From: CAXXFQ01 sp963674475 | GTDB lineage: Bacteria; Planctomycetota; Planctomycetia; Pirellulales; Thermoguttaceae | NCBI GenBank assembly: GCA_963674475.2 | Contig: CAXXFQ010000009.1 | Coordinates: 248,001-312,000 of the forward strand | DNA: 64,000 nucleotides | Direction of reading: 5' to 3' | In this document: positions 42,130 through 50,669 of the stretch, piece after piece | How the letters are laid out: every line of letters starts with the position of its first letter | Position numbering within the stretch: the first letter of the stretch is position 1 | Program-made: the position numbers and the translations under genes | The notes under the pieces: generated by a model | What the model was told of the DNA's origin: nothing | What the model saw: the letters and a program-made list of their open reading frames with translations, nothing else | Database searches by the model: none

Positions 42130-43248
42130 TTAGAGGACGCAACTTGACTCCACGCCGAACCGCTCGCGGGCCGTCTGAGCGATGGTGGCGGTGGCCAAGT
42201 CGAGTCCAAACTGTCGATCGACGTGGCCTTGGATGAACGCCTGTTTGTTCATGCCGTACACGTCGCTGGTCGCCTCGTCTTGTCCGAGGACATACCCGCC
42301 GGCGCGCCGAATTGCCGCGCATCCGTCCACCCCGTCGTGCCCCATGCCGGTCATGATCACCCCCAGGCATCGCTTCGGAAAACAGTCGGCCACGCTTTGC
42401 ATCATCACGTCGGCCGACGGACGGTGTCCCGAAACCGGCGGGCCATCTCGCAGGGTAAACAGCACGTCGTAGCCCACTTTCCGTAAAGCAATATGGGCCC
42501 AGCCGGGCGCCAGGTAGGCCCGATTCGACAAAAGCGGATCCCCTTCTTCCACCTCCTTGATCGAAAGGGCCGAAAGGTCGTTGAGACGTTCGGCAAACGG
42601 CCGGGTGAATGACGCCAACATGTGTTGGACGATGACAATCGGCGGCTGCGGCGGACGAAGCTCACTGACCAACCGCTCCAACACCGGAGGACCGCCGGTC
42701 GAGATGCCGATAGCGATACAACTGGTAGGCCGTTTTTCGGACCCCTCTTTGGCCGAATCGGTGGTGGCCCTTTGGTCCCTCAGTTGGGCAAGACGCTTTT
42801 CCCGACGACGCCGAAATTCGAGGATATGCTCGGTATTGACCCCGGCGAGCGTACGGATCTTACGCAGCAGTTCCGAAAGAAACGACGAATGATCCTCGTC
42901 CGTGCTATCCGGTTTCGAGAGATAGTCGACCGCGCCACGATCGAGCGCTTCGAGCGTGATTTCCGACCTGCGTTGGCTCTGGACGCTGATCATGATGACC
43001 GGAATCGGATGAATTTTCAAAATCTCGGTCAGCAGTTCGAGACCGTCCATTCCGAGCGTTTGAATATCGAGCGTCACGAGGTCGCATTTGCCCGAAGCGA
43101 CGATTTCCAAAGCGTGTCGACCGTCGGCCACCGCCGCGATGAGTTCCAGATCATCAGCCGACTTGATCGCGTTCGAGACGATTTTTCGAGAGATGACCGA
43201 ATCGTCGACGACCAAGAGGCGAATTCTGCGCGGGTTGACTTCAGCCAT
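42130..43248 (-). CDS. cheB: Chemotaxis response regulator protein-glutamate methylesterase
   Basis: A 372-residue CheB. The receiver domain has LLVVDDSVISRKI (acidic pocket), the phospho-acceptor Asp61 in LVTLDIQTLGMDG, and a YLSKPDS end. A charged linker leads to the methylesterase domain with the catalytic triad: Ser in IGISTGGPP, His in VIVQHMLASFTRPFAERLN and Asp in IMTGMGHDGVDG. It removes methyl groups from chemoreceptor glutamates or deamidates glutamines. No cheR, cheA or receptor is in the window, so it is a detached che gene. Confidence 0.93.
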   Translation of the reverse strand: MAEVNPRRIRLLVVDDSVISRKIVSNAIKSADDLELIAAVADGRHALEIVASGKCDLVTLDIQTLGMDGLELLTEILKIHPIPVIMISVQSQRRSEITLEALDRGAVDYLSKPDSTDEDHSSFLSELLRKIRTLAGVNTEHILEFRRRREKRLAQLRDQRATTDSAKEGSEKRPTSCIAIGISTGGPPVLERLVSELRPPQPPIVIVQHMLASFTRPFAERLNDLSALSIKEVEEGDPLLSNRAYLAPGWAHIALRKVGYDVLFTLRDGPPVSGHRPSADVMMQSVADCFPKRCLGVIMTGMGHDGVDGCAAIRRAGGYVLGQDEATSDVYGMNKQAFIQGHVDRQFGLDLATATIAQTARERFGVESSCVL

Positions 43249-43319
43249 TTCGAGGGTACCTTACTCCGGTTGCTACAATGCGCGGCTTCTCCTGCCCCCT
43301 CGCGCCGATCCGTGGCCTT

Positions 43320-43970
43320 TTAATACTGGAACATTTCCAGTGCCGATTGGGCCAATTGATGCGGAAAATGGAAAACGACTCCTACCACGACGATCAACAA
43401 GATCAATGCGGTGGTCATGAGGCCGACGCAATGAATATTTCGTCCGACGGCCATCCGGCGAAGCGGGACGGTCAATTCGCGTCGAAGCATTCGCCAGCCT
43501 AATAAATTTTGCCCCCCTTCATGCGCAACCAGGCTCACATTGCGAAGCGACGGATTCGAATCCAGATGGAATTCGATCTCCCACTGCGGCAGCGAGATAC
43601 TGTCGCCCGCCCATCGGATTTCCAGTTCCAGCCGGGCGGCCATCTCGTTCAAGACGGTTCGCAGCTCGCTGACCGAAATATTGTAAACCACCAATCGCGG
43701 TCGAGCCAAAAGAGCCAAAAACCCCAAGCCCAAGGCGTACAGGACGAGCATCAATATCCAGACCGAGCCGCCGAGACGCATGGCCGCTGCGTTCGGAAAA
43801 AAAAGCTCCATCGGCCCGATCAGAAACAGACCACTGACCGAAAGCCCCAGCGCAACGGTATCGATCGAGCCGGCGACCAGAAAAGGACGTCGTCGTAAAT
43901 TGACCCCGCTGACGGTCAAAAAGTAAACCGCCAAAGGGCCCAAGGCGACAAAAATCTGAAACGGATCCAT
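43320..43970 (-). CDS. Membrane protein of unknown function
   Basis: A 216-residue protein with three N-terminal membrane helices (about 5-25, 35-58 and 68-88), a middle soluble domain (VYNISVSELRTVLNEMAARL, WAGDSISLPQWEIEFHLD) and a final helix (about 188-205). No family recognised. It sits 70 bases upstream of cheB on the same strand, so a joint transcript is possible, but a sensory role is not shown. Confidence 0.6.
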   Translation of the reverse strand: MDPFQIFVALGPLAVYFLTVSGVNLRRRPFLVAGSIDTVALGLSVSGLFLIGPMELFFPNAAAMRLGGSVWILMLVLYALGLGFLALLARPRLVVYNISVSELRTVLNEMAARLELEIRWAGDSISLPQWEIEFHLDSNPSLRNVSLVAHEGGQNLLGWRMLRRELTVPLRRMAVGRNIHCVGLMTTALILLIVVVGVVFHFPHQLAQSALEMFQY

Positions 43971-44161
43971 TTTTCAGTGTGGGTTCGGAGCTTTTGGCCA
44001 ACCAAGGACCTCGTCTGGCAAAACAGAAAAAAACGCGACCAGGCGCGATTCCCCAATTTGGTTCTTCGGTTCCGCAGAAGCCTATTATCTCCCCAAAATT
44101 ACGTGCGCGACAAAGACTGAAAAACCAGTAGAACCCAAGCCCCCGTTTCAGGTTACTCGAC

Positions 44162-46393
44162 TCACTCGACGGCGGCCCGACGCTGAAGCGTCATCAGCGG
44201 GGCCGTTTTCGCCGAAGTGTCGACCGCCGGTTGAACCGCTTGGCCGTTTTCCGACACTGATTGGGCCGATACATGGCCGACCGGAACGACGGGCCCTTGG
44301 GTAGCCATGGAGATGGTCTCCTCGGAAGGGGCCTTTTTTTGTCGCGCGACATGGATCGGCGGATTGGCCGGGAAGTGACGCAGTTCGTCCATATGGACAA
44401 AGAGGATTCGACGAATCTCTTGGACGGTCTGTGGATGGGCATGGACGGTGGTATGATCGGCCTCGACGATCAGCTCCGACTCGACGTCGTCCATATGGGC
44501 GCTCTCTTTCGAAACGACCCCATCGGTCCCGGCGGCCATTTTTCCGAAAAGGCCCTGTTTGGGGACCAGGCCGAGGACGTTATGATACTTGACCCACGGG
44601 GCCCGTTGCCCTTCGACCATTTTGGTGAAGAACGGCGAGCCGGGCGAGAGGCTGTCGATGCTCGTTTCGATGTTGAAGAACCGGGTATCGCGGAAGACCG
44701 ACTTGTTTTGGGCGATAAAATCTTCCTTGCCCAGGTTCATCCACCCGGGCAACGAGATCAGTTTGCTGGTGAGCCATCGGGTCACGTCGTTCGAGAATTG
44801 GCTGCCTCGGTGGGGCGTTCCGATCGTGATGACACGGCGGATCGACGGGCTGGGGCGAAAGAAGAAGGTTCTGGCCAATTGTTTTTTGACCGTCGGTTCG
44901 GCGTCGACCTTCGAAAACGGCTCGTCGCTGACCAAGTGCCAAAAATCTTCCCCGCTGTTAAGGGTTTGGAGTCGCGACACGAGCCCGCCCATGCTGTGGC
45001 CGATCAAGACCATCTGGTCCAGGGCCGCGTCGCCGTGGTTCGGGTCGATCCGCCCGCGTGCTTCGACCAGGTCCTGACGTAACATCGAGGCCGAAAACCA
45101 AAACGGTTGGCCGGTCGGATAGAGGTAGAACCAAAACTGGTACTTGTCGCGGATTTGCGGATCGTTACGCAGGTCGTTGAACATCTCCACCCAGGTGATC
45201 GGGCTCGACCAGAGTCCGTGGACCATCAGGACCGGAATCTTGCCCGGTTGGTACGGCTCGAACATATAGAGCCCCATGATCGGCGCTTCGCGGGCCGGGT
45301 CGATCTTTTTGAGCAAGACATCCGGCTTCAAAAGACCGGCGGTCGCAAGCTGTTCCAGTTGGGGCTTCGACAGGAAATGGGCCAGCGGAACACTCAGGTC
45401 GCTTTCCAAAGGAACCCGAAACTGGTTGATCGCGATATCGGTGATCGCCAGCGGATCATAAATTTCCAGAACCGCATCGCACTGGTTCGGCCCGTCTTGG
45501 TTCGCGTCGGTTTTCCCCGCCCCGATATTTTCGGCCCCGACTTTCTCAACGTTCGGGCGGAAGAGGGCTGTCACCGGGAAGCTCAGATCGATCGGGTAAT
45601 AGCGGGCGTCGGGCGACTGGCCTTCGTAACTTTTACGCACCGCGATCAACGGGACCCCCATCCCGAACGTGCGATAATGGTTTCGCAGCCCGGTCAGATT
45701 GTAGTCGGAAACAAATTCAAAATGGTCGAAATCCTCGTTCTTCCAACGGTCGCCTTGGATCTCGACGCGAAGGGTCCAATCTCGTGAGCCGGTTCGAATC
45801 GTGTACGTTTTACCGGGTTGGATTTTCTTTTCGGTGCTGACGATCCGAAGAATCGCCTCTTGCGACCCGTTATAAAAATCGCACGCCTCGCGGAACTGGG
45901 GATCGTACGGGTTGAGCGGATCGTGGGAGCGAGAATCAAACAGGTATTGGTAGGCGTGAAGGCCCGACCTGGCGAACAGATCGACCGCCGCCGGGGGATC
46001 GCTATTTTTCAGCTTCGAGGCGGCCAGATAGGCCAGCTCGGCAAAGGCCAGATGCTTTTCCCGCGTCGGCTCGCGCTCGACGATCGGTTCGAACGCCTCG
46101 AGAACCGGCCGATAGTCGTCCGCGTCGAGATGTTTTTCCAGATCGTAAAGTCGCAAGACCTGGACGGTCCGCTCGCTCGGCTTCCATTTGTCCCCGTAAA
46201 ACAGGTTCAACCGTTGCGTCAGCGAATTTTGCGGCACCTCACGAATCGTGGCCCATTTCTGCGACTGGCAACCGACGGCAAGCAAAACCACCACGACCAG
46301 CGTCAACCGGCCGATCGTTTTTGGCGAACGCGAAAACGACGGTCGACTGCCTCGACGTGAGGAAAATCGGATTGGAAAACGGAAGCAGTTCAT
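44162..46393 (-). CDS. Lipoprotein with alpha/beta hydrolase (lipase/esterase) domain
   Basis: A 743-residue envelope protein. The ATG at 46393 gives a basic leader, a hydrophobic helix and the lipobox LAVGCQSQ; no Shine-Dalgarno sequence is seen, and a TTG further upstream is less likely. Residues about 45-380 form an unrecognised domain containing a charged helical part and beta-strands. The hydrolase domain follows: VLMVHGLWSSPITW (oxyanion region), VLIGHSMGGLVSR (nucleophile Ser), VITIGTPHRGSQFS, TDGVVSKESAHM (likely acid) and VEADHTTVHAHP (catalytic His region). The layout resembles planctomycete membrane lipases of unknown substrate. Confidence 0.8.
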   Translation of the reverse strand: MNCFRFPIRFSSRRGSRPSFSRSPKTIGRLTLVVVVLLAVGCQSQKWATIREVPQNSLTQRLNLFYGDKWKPSERTVQVLRLYDLEKHLDADDYRPVLEAFEPIVEREPTREKHLAFAELAYLAASKLKNSDPPAAVDLFARSGLHAYQYLFDSRSHDPLNPYDPQFREACDFYNGSQEAILRIVSTEKKIQPGKTYTIRTGSRDWTLRVEIQGDRWKNEDFDHFEFVSDYNLTGLRNHYRTFGMGVPLIAVRKSYEGQSPDARYYPIDLSFPVTALFRPNVEKVGAENIGAGKTDANQDGPNQCDAVLEIYDPLAITDIAINQFRVPLESDLSVPLAHFLSKPQLEQLATAGLLKPDVLLKKIDPAREAPIMGLYMFEPYQPGKIPVLMVHGLWSSPITWVEMFNDLRNDPQIRDKYQFWFYLYPTGQPFWFSASMLRQDLVEARGRIDPNHGDAALDQMVLIGHSMGGLVSRLQTLNSGEDFWHLVSDEPFSKVDAEPTVKKQLARTFFFRPSPSIRRVITIGTPHRGSQFSNDVTRWLTSKLISLPGWMNLGKEDFIAQNKSVFRDTRFFNIETSIDSLSPGSPFFTKMVEGQRAPWVKYHNVLGLVPKQGLFGKMAAGTDGVVSKESAHMDDVESELIVEADHTTVHAHPQTVQEIRRILFVHMDELRHFPANPPIHVARQKKAPSEETISMATQGPVVPVGHVSAQSVSENGQAVQPAVDTSAKTAPLMTLQRRAAVE

Positions 46394-46912
46394 CAGGTTG
46401 TCGGGGGCTACGTGGTCGAAAAAAAAGGGGGCGAGAGGGAATTCGAAGCGGTCGCGCGTGGGCCTCAAAAAACCTCGTCGGTCGGAAAAATAGTCGATTG
46501 CAACGATAAGGGAAACGGTCGTTTGAAGTCAAGGCGAATTTGGTCGCGTCAAGGTCCTCCTTTCGAAGAGGGAAAGAGGCAAGTTGCTCGCGAGCGATTC
46601 AGGCAATACGGAGTGGAAATCGGGTAGGGGTAATTTCTTCAATCGGGAACTTTTTCGCCGCGGAAATCGTCGAAACCGGCTTCGCCACCCCCCGCCTTTG
46701 CTAGACGAGTCAAAAACCCTTACGATTCTCACTTATTTCGACTTGTTCGGCCGAGAAACCGTCGATACGATGAACGGTTTCCGCCCCAGGAAATCGCGGA
46801 CGGAGTCGTCGTTCTCGGCGCCGTTTTTCAAGGCCGAGGTTTTCTCAACCGGCGATTTTCACGAATTATTCTCGGGTCTGTCCGTTTCAAAAAAACCTCC
46901 TTGGAGTCTTCC
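46394..46912. other. 519-base intergenic region between divergent genes
   Basis: No gene is supported. Frames here are short and lack codon bias typical of the neighbours. Promoters for the lipase-like gene and the aldolase gene are expected, but none is clear. Confidence 0.4.
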
Positions 46913-47722
46913 ATGCGTCCCAGTCGAATCAAAGAAAAATTCCGTCAAGGCAAGCCCGCCTACATCACGTGCGTCCACTATACCGACCCGACCATCACCG
47001 AGATGATCAGTCAAATGGGAGTCGACGGGATCTGGCTCGACATGGAGCACCACGGCTACTCCTTGGCGACGGCGGCCAACATGATGCGTGGCGCGCGGGT
47101 TGGCGTGTCGGACATCGTCGCCCGGCCGGCCAAGGGGGAGTTCATGCGAATGGCCCGGATGCTCGAAGCGGGTGCCAACGCGATCATGTATCCCCGCTGC
47201 GACAACGCCGAGGAGGCGGCCGAGGTGGTCCGCTGGGCCAAGTTCGCTCCGATGGGCGAGCGGGGGATCGACGCGGCCAACGCCGACAACCCGTATCTCT
47301 TGACCCCGGTGCCCGAATATCTGCCCAAGGCGAACGACGAGACCCTCGTGGTCATCCAGATCGAGCAGGAGCATGCGCTCGACGAGGTCGAAAAGATCGC
47401 GGCGGTCGATGGGGTCGACTGTATCATGTTGGGCCCGGGCGATTTTAGCGTCTTGAGCGAGATTCCCGGCCAGATGGACCATCCGAAGATCCTGGATGCC
47501 AAAAAACGGATTGCCGCGGCCGCCAAGGCGAACGGGAAACAGTGGGGCTGCCCGGCCGGAACATTGGACGACGTTTCGGCCCTTTTGGACCTCGGCGCCC
47601 GATTCATTTGCTACGGGGTCGACATCGTTTTTGTCCTCCAGGCCTACCAGAAAATCATCGCCGACCTGTCGAAACTGGGCTTCACCTTCGACGGAGCGGC
47701 CTTTTCTCCGAAGCAAGACTGA
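46913..47722 (+). CDS. HpcH/HpaI-family class II aldolase
   Basis: A 269-residue TIM-barrel aldolase of the 2,4-dihydroxyhept-2-enedioate/2-keto-3-deoxy-L-rhamnonate family. The ATG at 46913 has GGAG 6 bases upstream. The characteristic blocks are present: GIWLDMEHHGY (usual form DFVLIDTEHG), RPAKGEFMRMARMLEAGANAI, YPRCDNAEEAA (metal-site region), VVIQIEQEHALD (Glu ligand), MLGPGDFSVLSEIPGQ (metal Asp) and GARFICYGVDI. It cleaves a hydroxy-keto acid to pyruvate plus an aldehyde in sugar-acid or aromatic breakdown. No pathway partner is adjacent. Confidence 0.9.
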   Translation: MRPSRIKEKFRQGKPAYITCVHYTDPTITEMISQMGVDGIWLDMEHHGYSLATAANMMRGARVGVSDIVARPAKGEFMRMARMLEAGANAIMYPRCDNAEEAAEVVRWAKFAPMGERGIDAANADNPYLLTPVPEYLPKANDETLVVIQIEQEHALDEVEKIAAVDGVDCIMLGPGDFSVLSEIPGQMDHPKILDAKKRIAAAAKANGKQWGCPAGTLDDVSALLDLGARFICYGVDIVFVLQAYQKIIADLSKLGFTFDGAAFSPKQD

Positions 47723-47755
47723 ACTACATTAGAGGGAGAAATACCTCCTCCAGCG

Positions 47756-47797
47756 ATCAGGGGGCCGCGACGATTTCCCCGAGCGCACCCCCCTGAT
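47756..47797 (+). terminator. Hairpin between aldolase and transporter genes
   Basis: ATCAGGGGG pairs with CCCCCTGAT (9 bp) around a GC-rich 24-base loop. No T-run follows, so it may be a weak terminator or a leader structure of the transporter gene. Confidence 0.4.
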
Positions 47798-47868
47798 TGT
47801 ATGGTTCAGTCCACCCCGAACGTGCCTGGAGCCTGCTGTTGGCATCCGCCTCCTTGATCCTTTACCGA

Positions 47869-48915
47869 ATGGCCCACCGCAATCTCATTTGGTTGCTTTT
47901 AAGTGCCTACCTGCTCGGAGCGTTTGCCCCGGGCGCCGGAATCTGGATTCGCCAGGTCGAACTGGAGGACGGGGTGGTCGGTCTTTCGCTGCTCAAGGCG
48001 CTCTTGGCCCTGCTGCTGTTCAATGCCGGATTGGGCGTCGATCCGAACCGCTTGCCGCGAACGATCGGTCAACTCGCTCGGCCGACCGGGGCGCTGGGAG
48101 CGTCGATCCTCGTTTCACTGGCTTTCGTCCTGGCGGTCGGTCTGGCGATCCGTCCGTGGGCCCCGTCCGAGATGGTCTTCGCCGTCCTGATGGGAACCGC
48201 CCTGGTGGCCGCGATGCCGGTCGCCGGTTCGTCGATGGCCTGGTCGCAAAACGCCGACGGCAACCTCTCGCTGAGCCTCGAAATGCTCTTGGGGTCGACC
48301 CTCATCAGTCCGTTGAGCGCCAGTCTTGTCCTCGCCTGCGCGTCGGCCGTGCTGCCCATGTCGACCGAGTGGGGGTGGGATTGGTCGATTTTTAGCGGCG
48401 TGGCCCCGTTTTTGCTGCTCTGGGTCATCCTGCCTTCGATCTGCGGGGTGGCCACTCGTGCTCTCGCCGGGGCCGAGCGAATCGAACGGATCAAGGTCTA
48501 CCTGAAGCTGACCAACATGATCAACTTGTTGGTCTTGAATTACTCGAACGCCTCGCTCTGCCTGCCCCAGATGTTCGACAACCCAAGCGGTCCCTTGCTG
48601 GGCCTCATCGGAATCGCCACGGTCGGTTTGTGTCTGACGATGGTGGTTTCGGCCGCGGTGACGGCCCGTCTAATGGGCCCCCTCATGGGCATTCAGGAAG
48701 CCCGACATGAAAAAACGGAAGGGCCGCCCGAGCGTCAGGCCGATCGGATCGCGTTGATGTTGGCTTTTGCGATGCGAAACAACGGGGTCGCCCTGGTCCT
48801 GGCCTCGTCGGTGTTGCCGGGCCATGGGGAGCTGCTTCTGTCCATTATCGCCTACAATCTTATTCAACATTTGGCGGCCGCCACCATCGATCGCCTTTCT
48901 CTCAGTCGCGTCTGA
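47869..48915 (+). CDS. Bile acid:sodium symporter-like (BASS) membrane transporter
   Basis: A 348-residue inner-membrane protein with nine or ten helices. Marks: LSAYLLGAFAPGAGIWIR at the first helix, LLLFNAGLGVD (the half-helix typical of BASS), VAAMPVAGSSMAWSQNADG and, in the second repeat, FAMRNNGVALVLASSVLP, the cation-binding crossover helix. The ATG at 47869 is preferred because it gives the usual N-terminus; the longer frame from a TTG adds an extra hydrophobic stretch of doubtful value. Substrates of BASS proteins are organic anions such as keto acids. Adjacent to an aldolase that makes pyruvate, which is suggestive only. Confidence 0.72.
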   Translation: MAHRNLIWLLLSAYLLGAFAPGAGIWIRQVELEDGVVGLSLLKALLALLLFNAGLGVDPNRLPRTIGQLARPTGALGASILVSLAFVLAVGLAIRPWAPSEMVFAVLMGTALVAAMPVAGSSMAWSQNADGNLSLSLEMLLGSTLISPLSASLVLACASAVLPMSTEWGWDWSIFSGVAPFLLLWVILPSICGVATRALAGAERIERIKVYLKLTNMINLLVLNYSNASLCLPQMFDNPSGPLLGLIGIATVGLCLTMVVSAAVTARLMGPLMGIQEARHEKTEGPPERQADRIALMLAFAMRNNGVALVLASSVLPGHGELLLSIIAYNLIQHLAAATIDRLSLSRV

Positions 48916-49350
48916 TTAGCCCGTTTCCCCTGACAGCCCGTTGAAAAGTCCATCCGGCCCTTTTTTCAACCTCGGCAATCAAAGGGGGCCACTTTTGGGC
49001 GGAACCGAAGTGAAACTCAAAAAAATTACCGATTGATTCCGATCGTAAAATTCGAGTACAATAGACGTAAGGTTGGACATACGCTGGGCAAATAGCCTGG
49101 GCAAACAGCCCGGCAAATAGCGGATTTTCTTATCAGATTCACCTCTTGAAAAAATGTCCCAACTCGTAGCGAAGAAGTGGCATATTACCTTTTTTGAGAA
49201 AAACTTTTTGGTTTTTCCCGGGTTTGCTTGTCCGTGCCGGGCCGATTTTTTCTTGTTTTTTGGCTGACGCACGTCCATCGCGAACGTTTTCACGTGGTTA
49301 TTATCTTGTTTTTTATGAAAACGCTCAAAAGAACGCCGTTAGGATAAACG
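48916..49350. other. 435-base intergenic region with a short tandem repeat
   Basis: No gene is supported. At 49084-49121 three tandem units of 12-13 bases occur: CTGGGCAAATAGC, CTGGGCAAACAGC and CCGGCAAATAGC. The remainder is AT-rich and probably carries the promoter of the J-like gene. Confidence 0.4.
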
Positions 49351-50634
49351 ATGTCGGACCTTTCAAACGCCTATCAACAATGGTTGGGGATTCCCCCGGA
49401 AAAACAGCCGCCCGATGCGTACGCCCTTTTGGGGCTGAGACAATTCGAGTCGGACCTCCAAGCGGTCCAAGCCTCGGCCGAGACGCGGATGGCCTTTTTA
49501 CGAACCTTCCAAATCGGCAAAGAGGCCGACCTGGCCCAAAAGCTGCTCGGTGAAGTGGCAATGGCCCACGTCACCTTGCTCGATCCGGAACGAAAGGCCG
49601 CTTACGACGAACGTCTCCGCGACGCGGCGATCAACCAGGCGGAAGCGGTACCGCTGAAATCAGTGGTCGACGAGCTGTTCGAGGAATCGGACGAAGAACT
49701 GCCGGGCTTTGACGACTCGACCTCTCCTTTGATTACCGGCCGAAGTTACCGGCCTTTGTCGAAAAAGAAGCGGCTCCAACGGAATATTATCCGAGGGGTC
49801 GTCGCGCTGGCCGCCCTGTTGTTGATAATCGCCTTTTTCCCCTCGTTTGGCCCGGAGGAAGGGACCGAGCCGTACGAAGCGACCGAGACTTTTACGATCG
49901 TTGATTCCCAGACACCGGCTCCTCCGGTCGACCAACCGGTTGTCGAGACTCCGAGCGGTGCAAAGCCGTTTCGGCCGCCGACTGCCGAGTCAAAAACGCC
50001 CGGGCCAGGACCGTCGGGAATCCATCCGCTCCCGGAAATCCCCGGCATGTTGATTCGAGAACGGTTTGACATCACGCTGCCGTCGGGAAAAACGCTTTTC
50101 GATCGGCAATTCAATTTCGGCCCCGCCGACGTGAAAGAGGTGAAAAACCAAATCAGAGCGGGCGAATACCGCGAGCGGCTCCAATGGGACGAGAAACCCG
50201 TCTCGAAGGAGCATAGTATGGTCTTGCAGAAATCGGGAACCCTCCACGGACCGGCGATCCGGTTCTTTTACGGCGATTCGCCCAAGCTGGACGGCTTTTT
50301 TTACTATGGAAAACTCGAAGGCTGGTTACGAAGTTGGCGATTCAACGATTCACGCCGTTTTTGGTGCCAATATTCCCAAGGAAAACGCAACGGCCTTGGT
50401 TGCCGGTTTAACGAACACGATCGGTTGCGCACGGTGGTGGAATTCGACAACGGGGAAATTGTCGCGGTCCATCAAATCATGAACGGCCAACTGATCGCCA
50501 GTAGCGAAGGGGTGCCGCAGGCCGACACGCCGGAACTTCAAGAGGCCTTCGAAGCCTTCGAGGCGGCTCGAGTCGAGGTGGAAGAGGAAATCCAACAGCT
50601 GCAAAAAACGGTTCGGGAAAAGAGCAAGCGATAA
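49351..50634 (+). CDS. Planctomycete membrane protein with degenerate J-like N-terminal domain
   Basis: A 427-residue protein. Residues 1-95 (WLGIPPEKQPPDAYALLGL, ETRMAFLRTFQ, KLLGEVAMAHVTLLDPERKAAYDERL) follow the DnaJ helical layout with the terminal DPERKAAYD, but the HPD tripeptide needed to stimulate Hsp70 is absent. This degenerate domain is common in planctomycete membrane proteins. A membrane helix follows (about residues 145-163), a Pro-rich linker, then a domain with LHGPAIRFFYGDSPKLDGFFYYGKL repeats (MORN-like strand pairs) and a short coiled coil at the end. The role is unknown; scaffolding or protein-quality sensing is inference. Confidence 0.65.
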   Translation: MSDLSNAYQQWLGIPPEKQPPDAYALLGLRQFESDLQAVQASAETRMAFLRTFQIGKEADLAQKLLGEVAMAHVTLLDPERKAAYDERLRDAAINQAEAVPLKSVVDELFEESDEELPGFDDSTSPLITGRSYRPLSKKKRLQRNIIRGVVALAALLLIIAFFPSFGPEEGTEPYEATETFTIVDSQTPAPPVDQPVVETPSGAKPFRPPTAESKTPGPGPSGIHPLPEIPGMLIRERFDITLPSGKTLFDRQFNFGPADVKEVKNQIRAGEYRERLQWDEKPVSKEHSMVLQKSGTLHGPAIRFFYGDSPKLDGFFYYGKLEGWLRSWRFNDSRRFWCQYSQGKRNGLGCRFNEHDRLRTVVEFDNGEIVAVHQIMNGQLIASSEGVPQADTPELQEAFEAFEAARVEVEEEIQQLQKTVREKSKR

Positions 50635-50669
50635 GCGATTCCGGTCGAGGGGTCGATTCCGAAAACCCG

